A stretch of DNA of 64,000 nucleotides from Aestuariibius insulae (GTDB lineage: Bacteria; Pseudomonadota; Alphaproteobacteria; Rhodobacterales; Rhodobacteraceae): the NCBI RefSeq assembly GCF_040783535.2, contig NZ_JBFONW020000003.1, positions 248,001 through 312,000 of the forward strand, read 5' to 3'. Below the pieces are notes generated by a model. That model was not told the origin of the DNA. It ran no database searches and saw nothing but the letters and a program-made list of their open reading frames with translations. Positions 22,166 through 30,712 of this stretch are shown here, in pieces (position 1 is the stretch's first letter; each line of letters begins with the position of its first letter). Made by a program: the position numbers and the translations under genes.

Positions 22166-24169
22166 TCAGAGCTCGATGTCGTCATTCGGGTCGAGCGCGG
22201 CCTGGCGGGCGACGGTGCCGAAGCGCTGGCGCATCGCTCGCGCGCGGACGGCGTCCTCCTCGGCTTCGTCCGGTGCCGGGTCCTCGTCGAAGGCGAACTC
22301 GCGGGACGCCTCGCTGTCCTCCGAGCTGAGCGCGACCTCCACGGGCAGGTCCGGCGCCCGCCGCAGCCCGCCCTCCGCCTCCGTCCTGGCCTCGTCCGGA
22401 TCGCCGGTGTTTGCTCCTGCCTTCTTTGGCGCGTAGATCGGCGGCCGGTCGGACCAATCGTCCGTCGGCCGCTCAGACGTCGACGCGGCCTCCTGGGGAT
22501 CGGGCGACGCCAGCACGCGGCGCTGGAGCTGCGGGTCTTCGTAGTAACGCGCCTTCTTCGCCCGGATCGGCGGTGCGCCCGAGACCAGCACCAACTCGTC
22601 CGTCGGCGGCAGCTGCATGACCTCGCCTGGTGTGAGGAGCGGCCGCGCCGTCTCCTGCCGCGAGACCATCAGGTGCCCGAGCCAGGGGGAGAGCCTGTGC
22701 CCGGCATAGTTCTTCATCGCCCGCATCTCGGTGGCGGTGCCGAGCGTGTCCGAGATCCGCTTGGCCGTCCGTTCGTCGTTGGTCGCGAAGGCGACCCGGA
22801 CATGGCAGTTGTCGAGGATCGCGTTGTTTGGCCCGTAGGCTTTCTCGATCTGGTTGAGCGACTGCGCGATCAGGAAGCTCTTGAGCCCGTAGCCCGCCAT
22901 GAAGGCGAGCGCGCTCTCGAAGAAGTCGAGGCGTCCTAGCGCGGGGAACTCGTCGAGCATCAGGAGGAGCCGGTGCTTGCGCCGCGCGCCCTCCAGCTCC
23001 TCGGTCAGCCGTCGGCCGACCTGATTCAGGATCAGGCGCACCAGCGGCTTCGTCCGCGCGATGTCCGAGGGCGGCACGACCAGATAGAGCGTCGCGGGCC
23101 GGTCGCCCTCGACGAGATCGGCGATGCGCCAGTCGCAGCGGCTGCTGACCTCGGCGACGACGGGATCGCGATAGAGGCCGAGGAAGGACATGGCGGTCGA
23201 GAGGACGCCGGAGCGTTCGTTGTCCGACTTGTTGAGAAGCTCGCGCGCCGCGCTGGCGACCACCGGGTGCGGGCCGGTCTCCAGATGCGGCGTGGTCATC
23301 ATCAGCCGCAGCGTGGTCTCGATGGGCTGGGCGGGATCGGAGAGGAAGGTGGCGACGCTGGCGAGGGTCTTGTCGGCGTCGGCATAGAGGACGTGGAGGA
23401 TCGCGCCGACCAGGAGCGCGTGGCTGGTCTTCTCCCAGTGGTTGCGGCGTTCGATCGAGCCTTCGGGATCGACGAGGATGTCGGCGATGTTCTGGACGTC
23501 GCGGACCTCGCTGGCGCCGCGGCGGACCTCGAGGAGCGGGTTGTAGGCGGCGCTCGCAGCATTGGTCGGATCGAAGAGCAGCACGCGCCCGAAGCAGGCG
23601 CGCCAGCCGGCGGTGAGCTGCCAGTTCTCGCCCTTGATATCGTGCACAATGGCCGAGCCGGGCCAGGTCAGCAGCGTCGGCACGACGAGCCCGACGCCCT
23701 TGCCGGACCGGGTCGGCGCGAAACAGAGCACATGCTCGGGTCCGTCATGGCGCAGGTAGCGACGATCCCAGCGACCTAGCACCGCGCCGTCCGGCGAAAG
23801 CAGGCCGGCGGCCTCGACATCCGTCTCTTCGCCCCACCGGGCCGAGCCGTAGGTCTCGACGGTCTGGTCCTCGCGCGCACGGAAGAGGCTCATGGTGATC
23901 GCGACTCCGACGGTGACGAAGCCGCCGAGCCCGGCGATGATGGCGCCTTCGACGAAGACCCGTGGCGCATAGGCGTCGTACCAATACCACCAGAGGAAGA
24001 AGGCGGGCGGCGGATAGATCGGCCAGCCGCCGAGCTCGAACCAGGGCGCGCCGAGCTGGGCCTGGAAGCTGAGCCGCCACGCGACCCATTGCGTCGCCGC
24101 CCAGACGAAGGCGAGGGCGGTCGTCGAGGTCGCGAGGATCTGACCCCAGAGGATCTTGCCGGCTTGCAT
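22166..24169 (-). CDS. traG: Conjugal transfer coupling protein TraG (VirD4-like)
   Basis: A 667-residue coupling ATPase that brings the relaxase-DNA complex to the Trb channel. Two N-terminal membrane helices (about 8-30 and 72-95) precede the Walker A APTRSGKG at residues 151-158 and the Walker B LLLMLDEFPALGRLDF near residue 395. The TraG/VirD4 core runs to about residue 560; the C-terminal 100 residues are acidic and low-complexity. It is followed at once by copG and preceded, after 294 bases, by the relaxase gene. Confidence 0.95.
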   Translation of the reverse strand: MQAGKILWGQILATSTTALAFVWAATQWVAWRLSFQAQLGAPWFELGGWPIYPPPAFFLWWYWYDAYAPRVFVEGAIIAGLGGFVTVGVAITMSLFRAREDQTVETYGSARWGEETDVEAAGLLSPDGAVLGRWDRRYLRHDGPEHVLCFAPTRSGKGVGLVVPTLLTWPGSAIVHDIKGENWQLTAGWRACFGRVLLFDPTNAASAAYNPLLEVRRGASEVRDVQNIADILVDPEGSIERRNHWEKTSHALLVGAILHVLYADADKTLASVATFLSDPAQPIETTLRLMMTTPHLETGPHPVVASAARELLNKSDNERSGVLSTAMSFLGLYRDPVVAEVSSRCDWRIADLVEGDRPATLYLVVPPSDIARTKPLVRLILNQVGRRLTEELEGARRKHRLLLMLDEFPALGRLDFFESALAFMAGYGLKSFLIAQSLNQIEKAYGPNNAILDNCHVRVAFATNDERTAKRISDTLGTATEMRAMKNYAGHRLSPWLGHLMVSRQETARPLLTPGEVMQLPPTDELVLVSGAPPIRAKKARYYEDPQLQRRVLASPDPQEAASTSERPTDDWSDRPPIYAPKKAGANTGDPDEARTEAEGGLRRAPDLPVEVALSSEDSEASREFAFDEDPAPDEAEEDAVRARAMRQRFGTVARQAALDPNDDIEL

Positions 24170-24421
24170 AGGGCGAGTTGGCGAAGGATGTGGAGCAGAG
24201 GCAAGCGGTAGCGTGTCACCATCGCAGTCGTGGCGGCTCCCGCGCGCAGATCGGCGGGCCAGATGACAAACGCGCCGATCCGATCGAATCCTGCAAGGCT
24301 TCGTCCCGATCGGAAAAGGCAGACCAAGCAGCCCGCGCTATCCTGAAGGCTCGTCATGACCGATCGGGTGGTCCCTGGCCCGCGCTCATGGCGCCGCACG
24401 ACCCAGCCTGTCCTCATGGCG

Positions 24422-24456
24422 GCGCCCCCCGTTCCGACTGCCCCGGAACGGGGCGC
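24422..24456 (-). terminator. Hairpin after the relaxase gene
   Basis: Arms GCGCCCCCCGTTCC (24422-24435) and GGAACGGGGCGC (24445-24456) pair with two extra cytosines bulged. It lies eight bases beyond the relaxase stop on the minus strand. There is no T-run, so it may stabilise mRNA or cause only partial termination. The rest of the 294-base relaxase-traG gap shows no gene I can support. Confidence 0.4.
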
Positions 24457-24463
24457 GAGCCGG

Positions 24464-26197
24464 TCAGACGCCACGTGTCTTCAAGCGCCCGAGGTCCCAG
24501 TCCACGCCCGATCCGCTCGCGACGCCGGTGACGTGCCGGCCGAGCTTGCGCTCCAGCGGCTGGGACCAGGGGACGAGCTGGAAGCCGGTGCCGTCGTCGA
24601 TCATGGCGAAGCGGCCGGAGGCGAGCGAGAGGCGCCGGGCCATGGTGCCGGAAACGGTCCCGCCATCTTCGACGGCCCGATAGGTCAGTCCGGTCTCGGC
24701 TGCGATCTTCTCGGCGGTCGCGGTTAGCTCCCGGTCCCGGAGCGTGGCGAGGAGGTTGCGGGCGAGCACGTGCCGCTGGCCATGCCGTTCGGCCAGACCC
24801 TGCCGTTCGAGATGGTCGAGCCGCGCCCCCATCGCCTCCCGGACTTCGCCGCCGAAGCCGGTCTCGGCTATCGCCATCGATGTCTTCGCGACCAGCCGCC
24901 GGTCGAGCCAGGTCGCACCGTCGGCCGTCGTCTGTGCCGCGAGGTCGAGATCGGAGCGGACCGAAACCACCAGTCGGGATCGGCGCGGGTCGATAGCCTC
25001 GGTCCAGCGCGCTTCGACCACGGCGCCGATCGGCGCATCGCTCGCCGCCTCGAGATCGGCGAGGCCGACATGGTGGCTACGCCCGTCGATCCCCTCGATG
25101 ACGACGAAGGCGGAGCCGGTCAGCTCGTCATCGAGCCCGCGCGCCGCGAGCCGACCGAGAACGGAGGACCCGGGTCGCGTGCCGTCGAGGTCGAAGCTCG
25201 ACAGTCCACGGGTCTGGGCCTTCTCCGCGCCGAGCGCATCGTGCAGCCGCGCGATGATGTCACCGCGGCGCTGCAGGGCGCCCAGCTTTGGCTCGACGTC
25301 GTCCGACAATCGCCATTGCGAAGTTCCGACCGGTTGGGCAAGGCCGAGCCCTTCTAGCTTGCGCATCCGGCCGATCTTCGCGGCGTCGAACGCATCGGGC
25401 CGTTCGCCGAAGCGGGGGCGCAGGTCGACGACGCCATCGACCGCCTCCCTCTGCAGCGTCCGGTCGAGACCGGTCCAGCGATCGGCCTCGACCTCCCGCA
25501 TCACGCTCGCTTCGATGTCGCGTTCGCTGCGCGGTCCGAGCTCCAGCGTCGCGCGTTCGCTCGCCCGGTGCCGCAATCCGGCGCTGATATAGTCCCGCGA
25601 GATCGTGAGCGTCTCGCCGTGCTGGTCGACGCCGCGCAGCAGGACGTGGACATGCGGATGTTCGGTATTCCAGTGATCGACGGCGATCCAGTCGAGCTCC
25701 GTGCCGAGATCGCGTTCGGCGGTCGCCATCACGTCCCGCGTAAAGGTCGTCAGGTCCGCGAGCTCGTGGGCGTCCTCGGGCGAGACGATGAAACGGAAAT
25801 GATGCCGGTCGTCGGCGCAGCGCTCGGCGAAGGCATTTCCGTCGGCGCTCTGGTCCCCGGCATCGAAGAAGCGCCCCGGTTCGCCCTCGCGGCTGACGCC
25901 GTCGCGCTTGAGATAGATGAGATGCGCGCCGAGCGGCGCGGATCGCTTCCCATGGCGGACGACGCGCGCCTTCACGGTGACACGCCGGGCGCTCGGTCCG
26001 ACCTGCCGACCGGCCCGGAAGGCGGCGGAACCGCCGCGCCCATGGCTCGTGCGCCGCGTTGCGATCCGCTTGCCCTTTGAGAGCCCGCCGGCCTTCTGCG
26101 CGGCGCGCAGCGCTTGCGCGACGAACGGCTTGGCGCGCGGTGTGCGCGTCGAGCGGATGCGGCCCGGCCGGAGGCGGAGATCGTCGTCGCGGCTCAC
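24464..26197 (-). CDS. rlxS: Relaxase (VirD2-like, DUF3363 domain)
   Basis: A 577-residue relaxase that nicks oriT and stays bound to the transferred strand. I start at the GTG at 26195-26197 because it gives the family start MSRDDDLRLRPGRIR. The relaxase domain holds HHFRFIVSPEDAHELADLTTFTRDVM (about 132-158) and the metal-binding His triad in DHWNTEHPHVHVLLRG (about 174-189). The C-terminal DUF3363 domain follows. It is the last of the traF-side genes before traG. RlxS-type relaxases of ICEMlSym-like elements share this domain layout. Confidence 0.9.
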   Translation of the reverse strand: MSRDDDLRLRPGRIRSTRTPRAKPFVAQALRAAQKAGGLSKGKRIATRRTSHGRGGSAAFRAGRQVGPSARRVTVKARVVRHGKRSAPLGAHLIYLKRDGVSREGEPGRFFDAGDQSADGNAFAERCADDRHHFRFIVSPEDAHELADLTTFTRDVMATAERDLGTELDWIAVDHWNTEHPHVHVLLRGVDQHGETLTISRDYISAGLRHRASERATLELGPRSERDIEASVMREVEADRWTGLDRTLQREAVDGVVDLRPRFGERPDAFDAAKIGRMRKLEGLGLAQPVGTSQWRLSDDVEPKLGALQRRGDIIARLHDALGAEKAQTRGLSSFDLDGTRPGSSVLGRLAARGLDDELTGSAFVVIEGIDGRSHHVGLADLEAASDAPIGAVVEARWTEAIDPRRSRLVVSVRSDLDLAAQTTADGATWLDRRLVAKTSMAIAETGFGGEVREAMGARLDHLERQGLAERHGQRHVLARNLLATLRDRELTATAEKIAAETGLTYRAVEDGGTVSGTMARRLSLASGRFAMIDDGTGFQLVPWSQPLERKLGRHVTGVASGSGVDWDLGRLKTRGV

Positions 26198-26495
26198 GGC
26201 TGGATCGCCCACGATGTGTGGAAATCCTCGGAAAATAAGCGACTTGCAGCTGACTGCAAGGTGCCGGTGCCGGCTACACATCGCGCGAAGCTGTTGTTCC
26301 CGCGCGCAAAAGCGCCCGACCGACCCCGCCACACCTCGCGGCCTTTATCTTGCCATCCCTTCCTTCCGTCTTCTGTTCCGCCCACGCTCCCTACCCGGTC
26401 TACGCTGGAGCCACCGAGAACACGATGCATTGCGATCCAGGTCATGGGCCCTCCCTCCGAGTTGAGCGATCGACGAAGATCGACCGAGGCTGCGA
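26198..26495. other. Candidate oriT region between relaxase and transglycosylase
   Basis: About 298 bases without a supported gene, directly upstream of the relaxase start, where oriT often lies. It contains a perfect inverted repeat CTTGCAG-CTGA-CTGCAAG (26243-26260) next to an AT-rich stretch (GGAAAATAAGCGA) and is visibly less GC-rich than its neighbours. No nic site is recognised; oriT is inferred from position and structure. Confidence 0.4.
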
Positions 26496-27227
26496 CTAGT
26501 CAGCAGATCGACCGTCCGTCGGTGGGCCGGCCGACGGGGCGCTTTCGGACAAGCCGCTTGCAGCGCGGCGGTTATCCGACGGCTCATCGATCGGCGTAGC
26601 TATGCCGGATAGCGGCACGAAGATGGGCGAGGCGTGAGGATCAACGGCGCGTGTTGCGGGTGCGGGTCCGCCGCCGATCCGCGGCAGGATCGCGGCGACA
26701 TAGGCGCGGGTCTCGCGCGGCAGCGCTCGGCCGGTTGCCAGCCACTCGTCCACCCGAGCTGGACCCGCATTGTAGGCGGCCAACATAGGCGCAACCTCGC
26801 CATAGCGGTCGTACATCTCGCGCAGGTAGGCGGTACCGCCGAGGACATTCGCGCGCGGATCGAATGGGTCGGACCCGAGCCGATAGCGCGCGGTCAGTTC
26901 CGCCCAAGTCGTGGGCATGATCTGCATGAGGCCCTGCGCGCCCTTCAGCGAGACGGCGCGTGGATCGCCACCGCTCTCGTGCGCCATGACCGCCCAGATC
27001 CACGCCTCCGGGATGCCGAAGCGCTGCGTCGCCTCGGCGACGAAGCGCGCATAGGGCGAGGCCGCTGCCGTACGAGCGCTCTGCTGCGCGAGGGCTCCAT
27101 CATTGTTCGCTGGGACGACGGCGAGGAAGCTGAGAACGAGCATGGGAACGAGCCGCCGGATGGCCGATCGATTGCACCGGCGAGGGTGCTGCCGTCGCGG
27201 CCACTTGGCGGATGCGGCGCGTCTCAC
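26496..27227 (-). CDS. Lytic transglycosylase of the transfer system
   Basis: A 243-residue exported muramidase of the SLT/VirB1 type that opens peptidoglycan for the channel. After a basic N-terminus and hydrophobic signal (MLVLSFLAVVPA, about 29-45), the domain shows ARFVAEATQRFGIPEAWIWAVMAHESGGDPRAVSLKGAQGLMQIMPTTW (catalytic Glu in HESGGD, about residue 87) and LGGTAYLREMYDRYGEVAPMLAAYNAG. The GTG start overlaps the traF stop (GTGA). The C-terminal 60 residues are Pro/Ser-rich and disordered. Confidence 0.88.
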   Translation of the reverse strand: MRRAASAKWPRRQHPRRCNRSAIRRLVPMLVLSFLAVVPANNDGALAQQSARTAAASPYARFVAEATQRFGIPEAWIWAVMAHESGGDPRAVSLKGAQGLMQIMPTTWAELTARYRLGSDPFDPRANVLGGTAYLREMYDRYGEVAPMLAAYNAGPARVDEWLATGRALPRETRAYVAAILPRIGGGPAPATRAVDPHASPIFVPLSGIATPIDEPSDNRRAASGLSESAPSAGPPTDGRSAD

Positions 27228-27730
27228 GTCCCGCCCTCCGTCCAGAGCGGCACCGCGCGGCCGCTCAGGGTCGCACGCGGCAACGGGCCGACATAGCGTC
27301 CGTCGAAGGAGTCCGGCGCGTCCGCGTTGAGCAGGAACACCTCATTCGGGCCGAGCAGGCGGCAGCCCGACCAAGCCGGCATCGGGCGGTCGAGGCTGTC
27401 CGTCGACCGCGCCTTGGCGACGGTCTCACCGTCGATCCGGATGACGAGTCCGTCGCGGCAAACATGTTGTCCCGGCAGCGCCGCGACCCGCTTCAGGATC
27501 GGCAGCCCGGCCGCGAGATAGCCGCGTTCGGAAAGTAGCGCGTCGATATCGTCCGGTGGATCGACGAGGGCCAGATCGCCGAGGGCCGGCGCATCGAGCG
27601 GATGCACAGCGTAGAGCCCGACCGGAACGCTCGGACTGGCGTTCCAGACCAGCCGCGTCGGCAGCTGCAAAGCGGCCGGAAGCGCGACCAGCGCGATCGC
27701 CGCGGCGCCGAGGACAAGCATCTGCCTCAT
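27224..27730 (-). CDS. traF: Conjugative transfer signal peptidase TraF
   Basis: A 168-residue S26-family protease that matures the TrbC pilin. One N-terminal membrane anchor (residues about 3-20) precedes the catalytic Ser in WNASPSVPVGLYAVHP (about residue 34) and the Lys base in LPILKRVAALPGQHVC (about residue 80), with the later signature GPNEVFLLNADAPDSFDGRYVGPL. I use the ATG at 27728-27730, which overlaps the DUF2840 stop. Much of the longer frame upstream lies inside other genes. Confidence 0.92.
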   Translation of the reverse strand: MRQMLVLGAAAIALVALPAALQLPTRLVWNASPSVPVGLYAVHPLDAPALGDLALVDPPDDIDALLSERGYLAAGLPILKRVAALPGQHVCRDGLVIRIDGETVAKARSTDSLDRPMPAWSGCRLLGPNEVFLLNADAPDSFDGRYVGPLPRATLSGRAVPLWTEGGT

Positions 27731-28191
27731 CGTGTGAGCGCCTTGCGCAGCTCCCAGGCGCGATGCCGGGACGAGGAATAGGGTTCGGGCGGCCGACCGG
27801 TAAGGAGCCGGTTCTGGACCTGCCGCCAGTGGTCCAGGCAGATGCGCTCGGGCTGCCAGCCGTCCGCCTCGATCGCGTCGATGACGGCGAGCGCCGCCGC
27901 GACCTTCGGCCAGCCGGAGAGCCGCAGAAGGCTCGCCCCGCCGGGCGTCACGCACGGAACGCCCAAGCCGCTCTCGCCAGGTCCCAGAGTTCGCAGGACG
28001 TCGATCCGCGAGGCAGTCGTCCCGTAGGTGTTGCCCTGCCAGCGGACCAGCGCGAAATTCGCGCCCGGTGCGAAGGCGACGATGCGGCGGTGGCAGTCGA
28101 GGATACGCTCGCGTGAGGGTCGCCCGAACCGGATCCACCGCTCTTCCCGGCCTTCCTCCCAGACCAGCTCGACCTCGGTAAGCGCGCTCAT
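27727..28191 (-). CDS. DUF2840 protein
   Basis: A 154-residue soluble protein of the DUF2840 family, nearly always found between repA and traF in ICEs of this type. Recognisable parts are TEVELVWEEGREERWIRFGRP, GTTASRIDVLRTLGPGESGLGVPCVTPGG and DAIEADGWQPERICLDHWRQVQNRLLTGRPPEPYSSSRH. Starts and stops overlap its neighbours by four bases on both sides (ATGA). Function unknown; the tight coupling suggests a role in transfer or replication of the excised form. Confidence 0.88.
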   Translation of the reverse strand: MSALTEVELVWEEGREERWIRFGRPSRERILDCHRRIVAFAPGANFALVRWQGNTYGTTASRIDVLRTLGPGESGLGVPCVTPGGASLLRLSGWPKVAAALAVIDAIEADGWQPERICLDHWRQVQNRLLTGRPPEPYSSSRHRAWELRKALTR

Positions 28192-29261
28192 GACCTGCCA
28201 CCCTTTCGTCCCGGCAGGCGGCCGTGGTCCGACAGTGCGCGGCGCAAATGCTCGCCGAAGCTTCTGAAGTTAGACTCTCTGTTAGACTCGTTACCGGCCG
28301 GACTTTGCGCGCGATCCCAGAGGCCTGGTTGGGACTCGTGCGCCTGATCTGCCGATACGCTTGCGCCCGTTCTGCCGAGTGGGTTTGCGCCCGATCTGCC
28401 GATATCCCGGAGTCCAGCCGCCAATCTATCCACAGGGCTCGCCGGCCAGAAGCGGAGCAGCTCTTCGCCGCGATCGTCGCGCTCGATGCGCAGCGCGTAA
28501 CCGGGTAGCGGCTGGCGCTGGACGATGCGGCGCAGGTCGAGTGCGAAATCGGAATAGCGCGCGAGGCTGCCGGACTTCGCGTGGAGGTGCCGGAACTGGA
28601 ACGCCCAGCCGCGCGGCTGGCGCCCGCCATGCTTGCGCGCGACGCGGTAGAGCCAGCGCTCGATCCCACCCCTCAGCCGGAAGTAATCCGGATCGATGGT
28701 GAGGACGAGCGAGCGATCGAGGACGCCGCGATAGAACCAGTCGGGCAGGACCAGTTCCAAGCCTTCGGACCGTCCGGTGGCGAGGACGCACTCCTCCCAT
28801 TCGTTGATCCAGGAGAATTGATGGCGCTGCCAATGCGGGCCGTTACGGATCGTGGTGCGCACTGAGGTCGATTGGAGCCGCGCCAAGGCGCGCTTCAGGA
28901 GGTCGTATTGCTGCTTGCCGGTGCCGCGACCGACGGCGGTCAGGAACTGATAGGGCGTGAAGCGAACGAAGCGCGAGGTCGGCAGGCCGGCATCGGCGGC
29001 CTCGACGAGCTGGCTGCCGGCCCAGATCAGGATGTCGGCATCCCAGATCGAGGCCATGCCGTGTTCCGGGACGGCGTGGACCTCCAGTTCGATCGCGCCC
29101 GAGCGGTAATGGATCGGTCTCACCCGGCGCGATTTGGAGAGCGAGAAGAAGGGCCGCTCCATGAGGTCGCGCTGGTCGCGCCGCGGCGGGCCGTCCTGCG
29201 GCCGCGCGACGAAGGGCGTAAGCCCGGCGCGCTCGCTGAGGCTGTCGGAAGGGGTCGACAT
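28188..29261 (-). CDS. repA: Replication initiator protein RepA
   Basis: A 357-residue plasmid-type replication initiator (RPA family). The core shows RDLMERPFFSLSKSRRVRPIHYRSGAIELEVHAV, ASIWDADILIWAGSQLVEA, FTPYQFLTAVGRGTGKQQYDLLKRALARLQSTSVRTTIR and WLYRVARKHGGRQPRGWAFQFRHLHAKSGS, with winged-helix features. The ATG at 29261 lies 16 bases after the rdfS-like gene. Three iteron-like repeats sit inside its 3' coding part (28339-28403). It suggests the excised element can replicate. Confidence 0.88.
   Translation of the reverse strand: MSTPSDSLSERAGLTPFVARPQDGPPRRDQRDLMERPFFSLSKSRRVRPIHYRSGAIELEVHAVPEHGMASIWDADILIWAGSQLVEAADAGLPTSRFVRFTPYQFLTAVGRGTGKQQYDLLKRALARLQSTSVRTTIRNGPHWQRHQFSWINEWEECVLATGRSEGLELVLPDWFYRGVLDRSLVLTIDPDYFRLRGGIERWLYRVARKHGGRQPRGWAFQFRHLHAKSGSLARYSDFALDLRRIVQRQPLPGYALRIERDDRGEELLRFWPASPVDRLAAGLRDIGRSGANPLGRTGASVSADQAHESQPGLWDRAQSPAGNESNRESNFRSFGEHLRRALSDHGRLPGRKGGRS
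28339..28403 (+). repeat. Three iteron-like direct repeats, 23-bp period
   Basis: Copies at 28339-28357, 28362-28380 and 28385-28403 read TGCGCCTGATCTGCCGATA, TGCGCCCGTTCTGCCGAGT and TGCGCCCGATCTGCCGATA. The spacing is exactly 23 bp each time, which is not a multiple of three although the repeats lie in the repA coding sequence. So the pattern is kept at DNA level, as expected for initiator-binding iterons. No fourth copy is seen on either side. Confidence 0.7.
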
Positions 29262-29277
29262 CGAATTGGTGCTGCCG

Positions 29278-29562
29278 TCAGCGGCGCGGTGTGCCGCCCG
29301 TGACCGGCGCGACGCCGATCTGCGGCTTGGCGGGCAGCACCTCGTCGTCCGAGATGTCAGAGGTCGAGCGCTTGAGGCCGCGATCGGCCCAGGCCTGCAG
29401 GTCCTCGACGGCGTAGACCACGCGGCCGCCGATCTTGCGGTATTTGGGGCCGGTCCCGTAGGTGCGGTGCTTCTCAAGCGTGCGGTCCGAGAGGCTGAGC
29501 AGGCGGGCGGCCTCGGGCGTCCTGAGATAGCGGGGCGGCAATCCGGCGAGGGGATCGGGCAT
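29278..29562 (-). CDS. rdfS: RdfS-like excisionase (HTH, AlpA type)
   Basis: A 94-residue DNA-binding protein with a winged helix-turn-helix: PPRYLRTPEAARLLSLSDRTLEKHRTYGTGPKYRKIGGRVVYAVEDLQAWADRG. The acidic Ser/Asp tail follows. It has a strong ribosome site (GGAGGACC). In ICEMlSymR7A the gene at this position, upstream of repA-like/traF/rlxS genes and downstream of fseA, is rdfS, the recombination directionality factor that turns the integrase toward excision. The family and place agree; identity is inferred. Confidence 0.7.
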   Translation of the reverse strand: MPDPLAGLPPRYLRTPEAARLLSLSDRTLEKHRTYGTGPKYRKIGGRVVYAVEDLQAWADRGLKRSTSDISDDEVLPAKPQIGVAPVTGGTPRR

Positions 29563-29668
29563 TCGGGGTCCTCCTTGGCATCATCGGCGCCGGGGACGAT
29601 CCCGCAGCGCATGGGATCGCACCCTCGGAGGGATTGCGACGTCTGCTCAGGGTCGGATTTCGGAGGGG

Positions 29669-30533
29669 CTAGCCGCGACCCGGCCGCTTCGGCGGGTGCA
29701 GGAGCTCGCGATAGTCGCTCGCGACATAGCGGGCACCGTCGCGCAGGAGGCGGCGGAGCGCGCTGCGCTCGGGACTGGTTGCCCAATCGGGTCCAGGCAC
29801 GATCCGCATGACCTGACGGGCGATGGCGCGCTGGCCGAGGCCAGCTACGGCGAGGTCCATAGCAAAGAGCATGGCGGCTAGGCGGGCGTGGTTACGTTGT
29901 GGCCAGTCCAGTCCGCGACTTCGTCCGTTTGATCGGGGTTGGGTACCGAGATGGCGCTGCAAGCGAAGGGCGGCGTCACAGCGCTCCCGTAGATAGAGAT
30001 CGGGTTGGATGTAGATGCCGAAGCGCGCGTCTTGTTTTGGCAGCCTTCTACAAAGTGGTAGGAAGAGCCGTAACGGCGGAGGCACGCCGGTGTTGGTGAC
30101 GAGAATGTGCAAACCATCTTCGGCGAAGAGGACTCGATACAGGGCCGCGCGCTGACCAAGATCCAGCGCAAGACCTCCATCTACCCCAAGGTCGCGCCGA
30201 CACGGCACGAGGCAGACGCAGTCGACGGCGTGGTCAGGCCGCCAAAAGAGCGGGCCGACGTCGTCGGCGCGGAGATGCCAACTCGGCGCGAAAGTGCAGC
30301 CCCCATCGCGCCGGAAGGCGATGGGGGCTCTCCTGTTCGGATTCTGGGTCGGAATTCGGCGAGGAGCCTTGTGTCGGACTTGCTGAACGGGGAGACGTCC
30401 CAGCATTTTGCCGCTCGACATCTTCGCGAAAGGCTGGGTTCCGACGCAGAAACTCCCACGCGAACTGGGCATCATCGAGGTCTAGGGCATAGCGATAGGC
30501 GGCCGGTATCCGCCAGGCGCCGGTCTCTGACAT
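29669..30533 (-). CDS. fseA: FseA-like excision activator, two frames joined by a +1 shift
   Basis: Two overlapping frames encode one protein. Frame 1 starts at the ATG at 30531-30533 (GGGAG upstream) and gives an N-terminal domain (WRIPAAYRYALDLDDAQFAWEFLRRNPAF...RWGLHF); it would end 18 residues later at 30234. The expected continuation (APSWHLRADDVGPLFWRPDHAV ... RRLLRDGARYVASDYRELLHPP, DUF2285) lies in the +1 frame and runs to 29669. Joining after Phe81 at TTT-C gives 287 residues. In ICEMlSymR7A, FseA is made by programmed +1 frameshifting and activates rdfS. A simple frameshift mutation or sequencing error cannot be excluded. Confidence 0.75.
30288..30329 (-). promoter_or_regulatory. 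Candidate +1 frameshift site with upstream hairpin
   Basis: On the minus strand the fseA frame reads CAC TTT CGC, and the next domain continues in the +1 frame as TTC GCG CCG. tRNA-Phe with a GAA anticodon pairs better with TTC than TTT, which favours a +1 slip. Five bases upstream of the slip lies a perfect 12-bp hairpin, AGCCCCCATCGC / GCGATGGGGGCT with an 8-base loop (30298-30329). No T-run follows, so it is not a standard terminator. Confidence 0.6.
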
Positions 30534-30712
30534 GTGCGTCTCCCGGTCAGCCGTGCGGCTCGTCCGCGACGAAGCAATTATTCAATCCGCGCGAGTTTTG
30601 CGCAAGACAGGGGGACGTTATAGCTCCTAAAGAAAAGACGATATTCATCGCCGTCCGAGCGGCAGAAACGCGTCCTTTATGCTAGAGACCATAGGTTGGA
30701 AGTTTGGTATTC

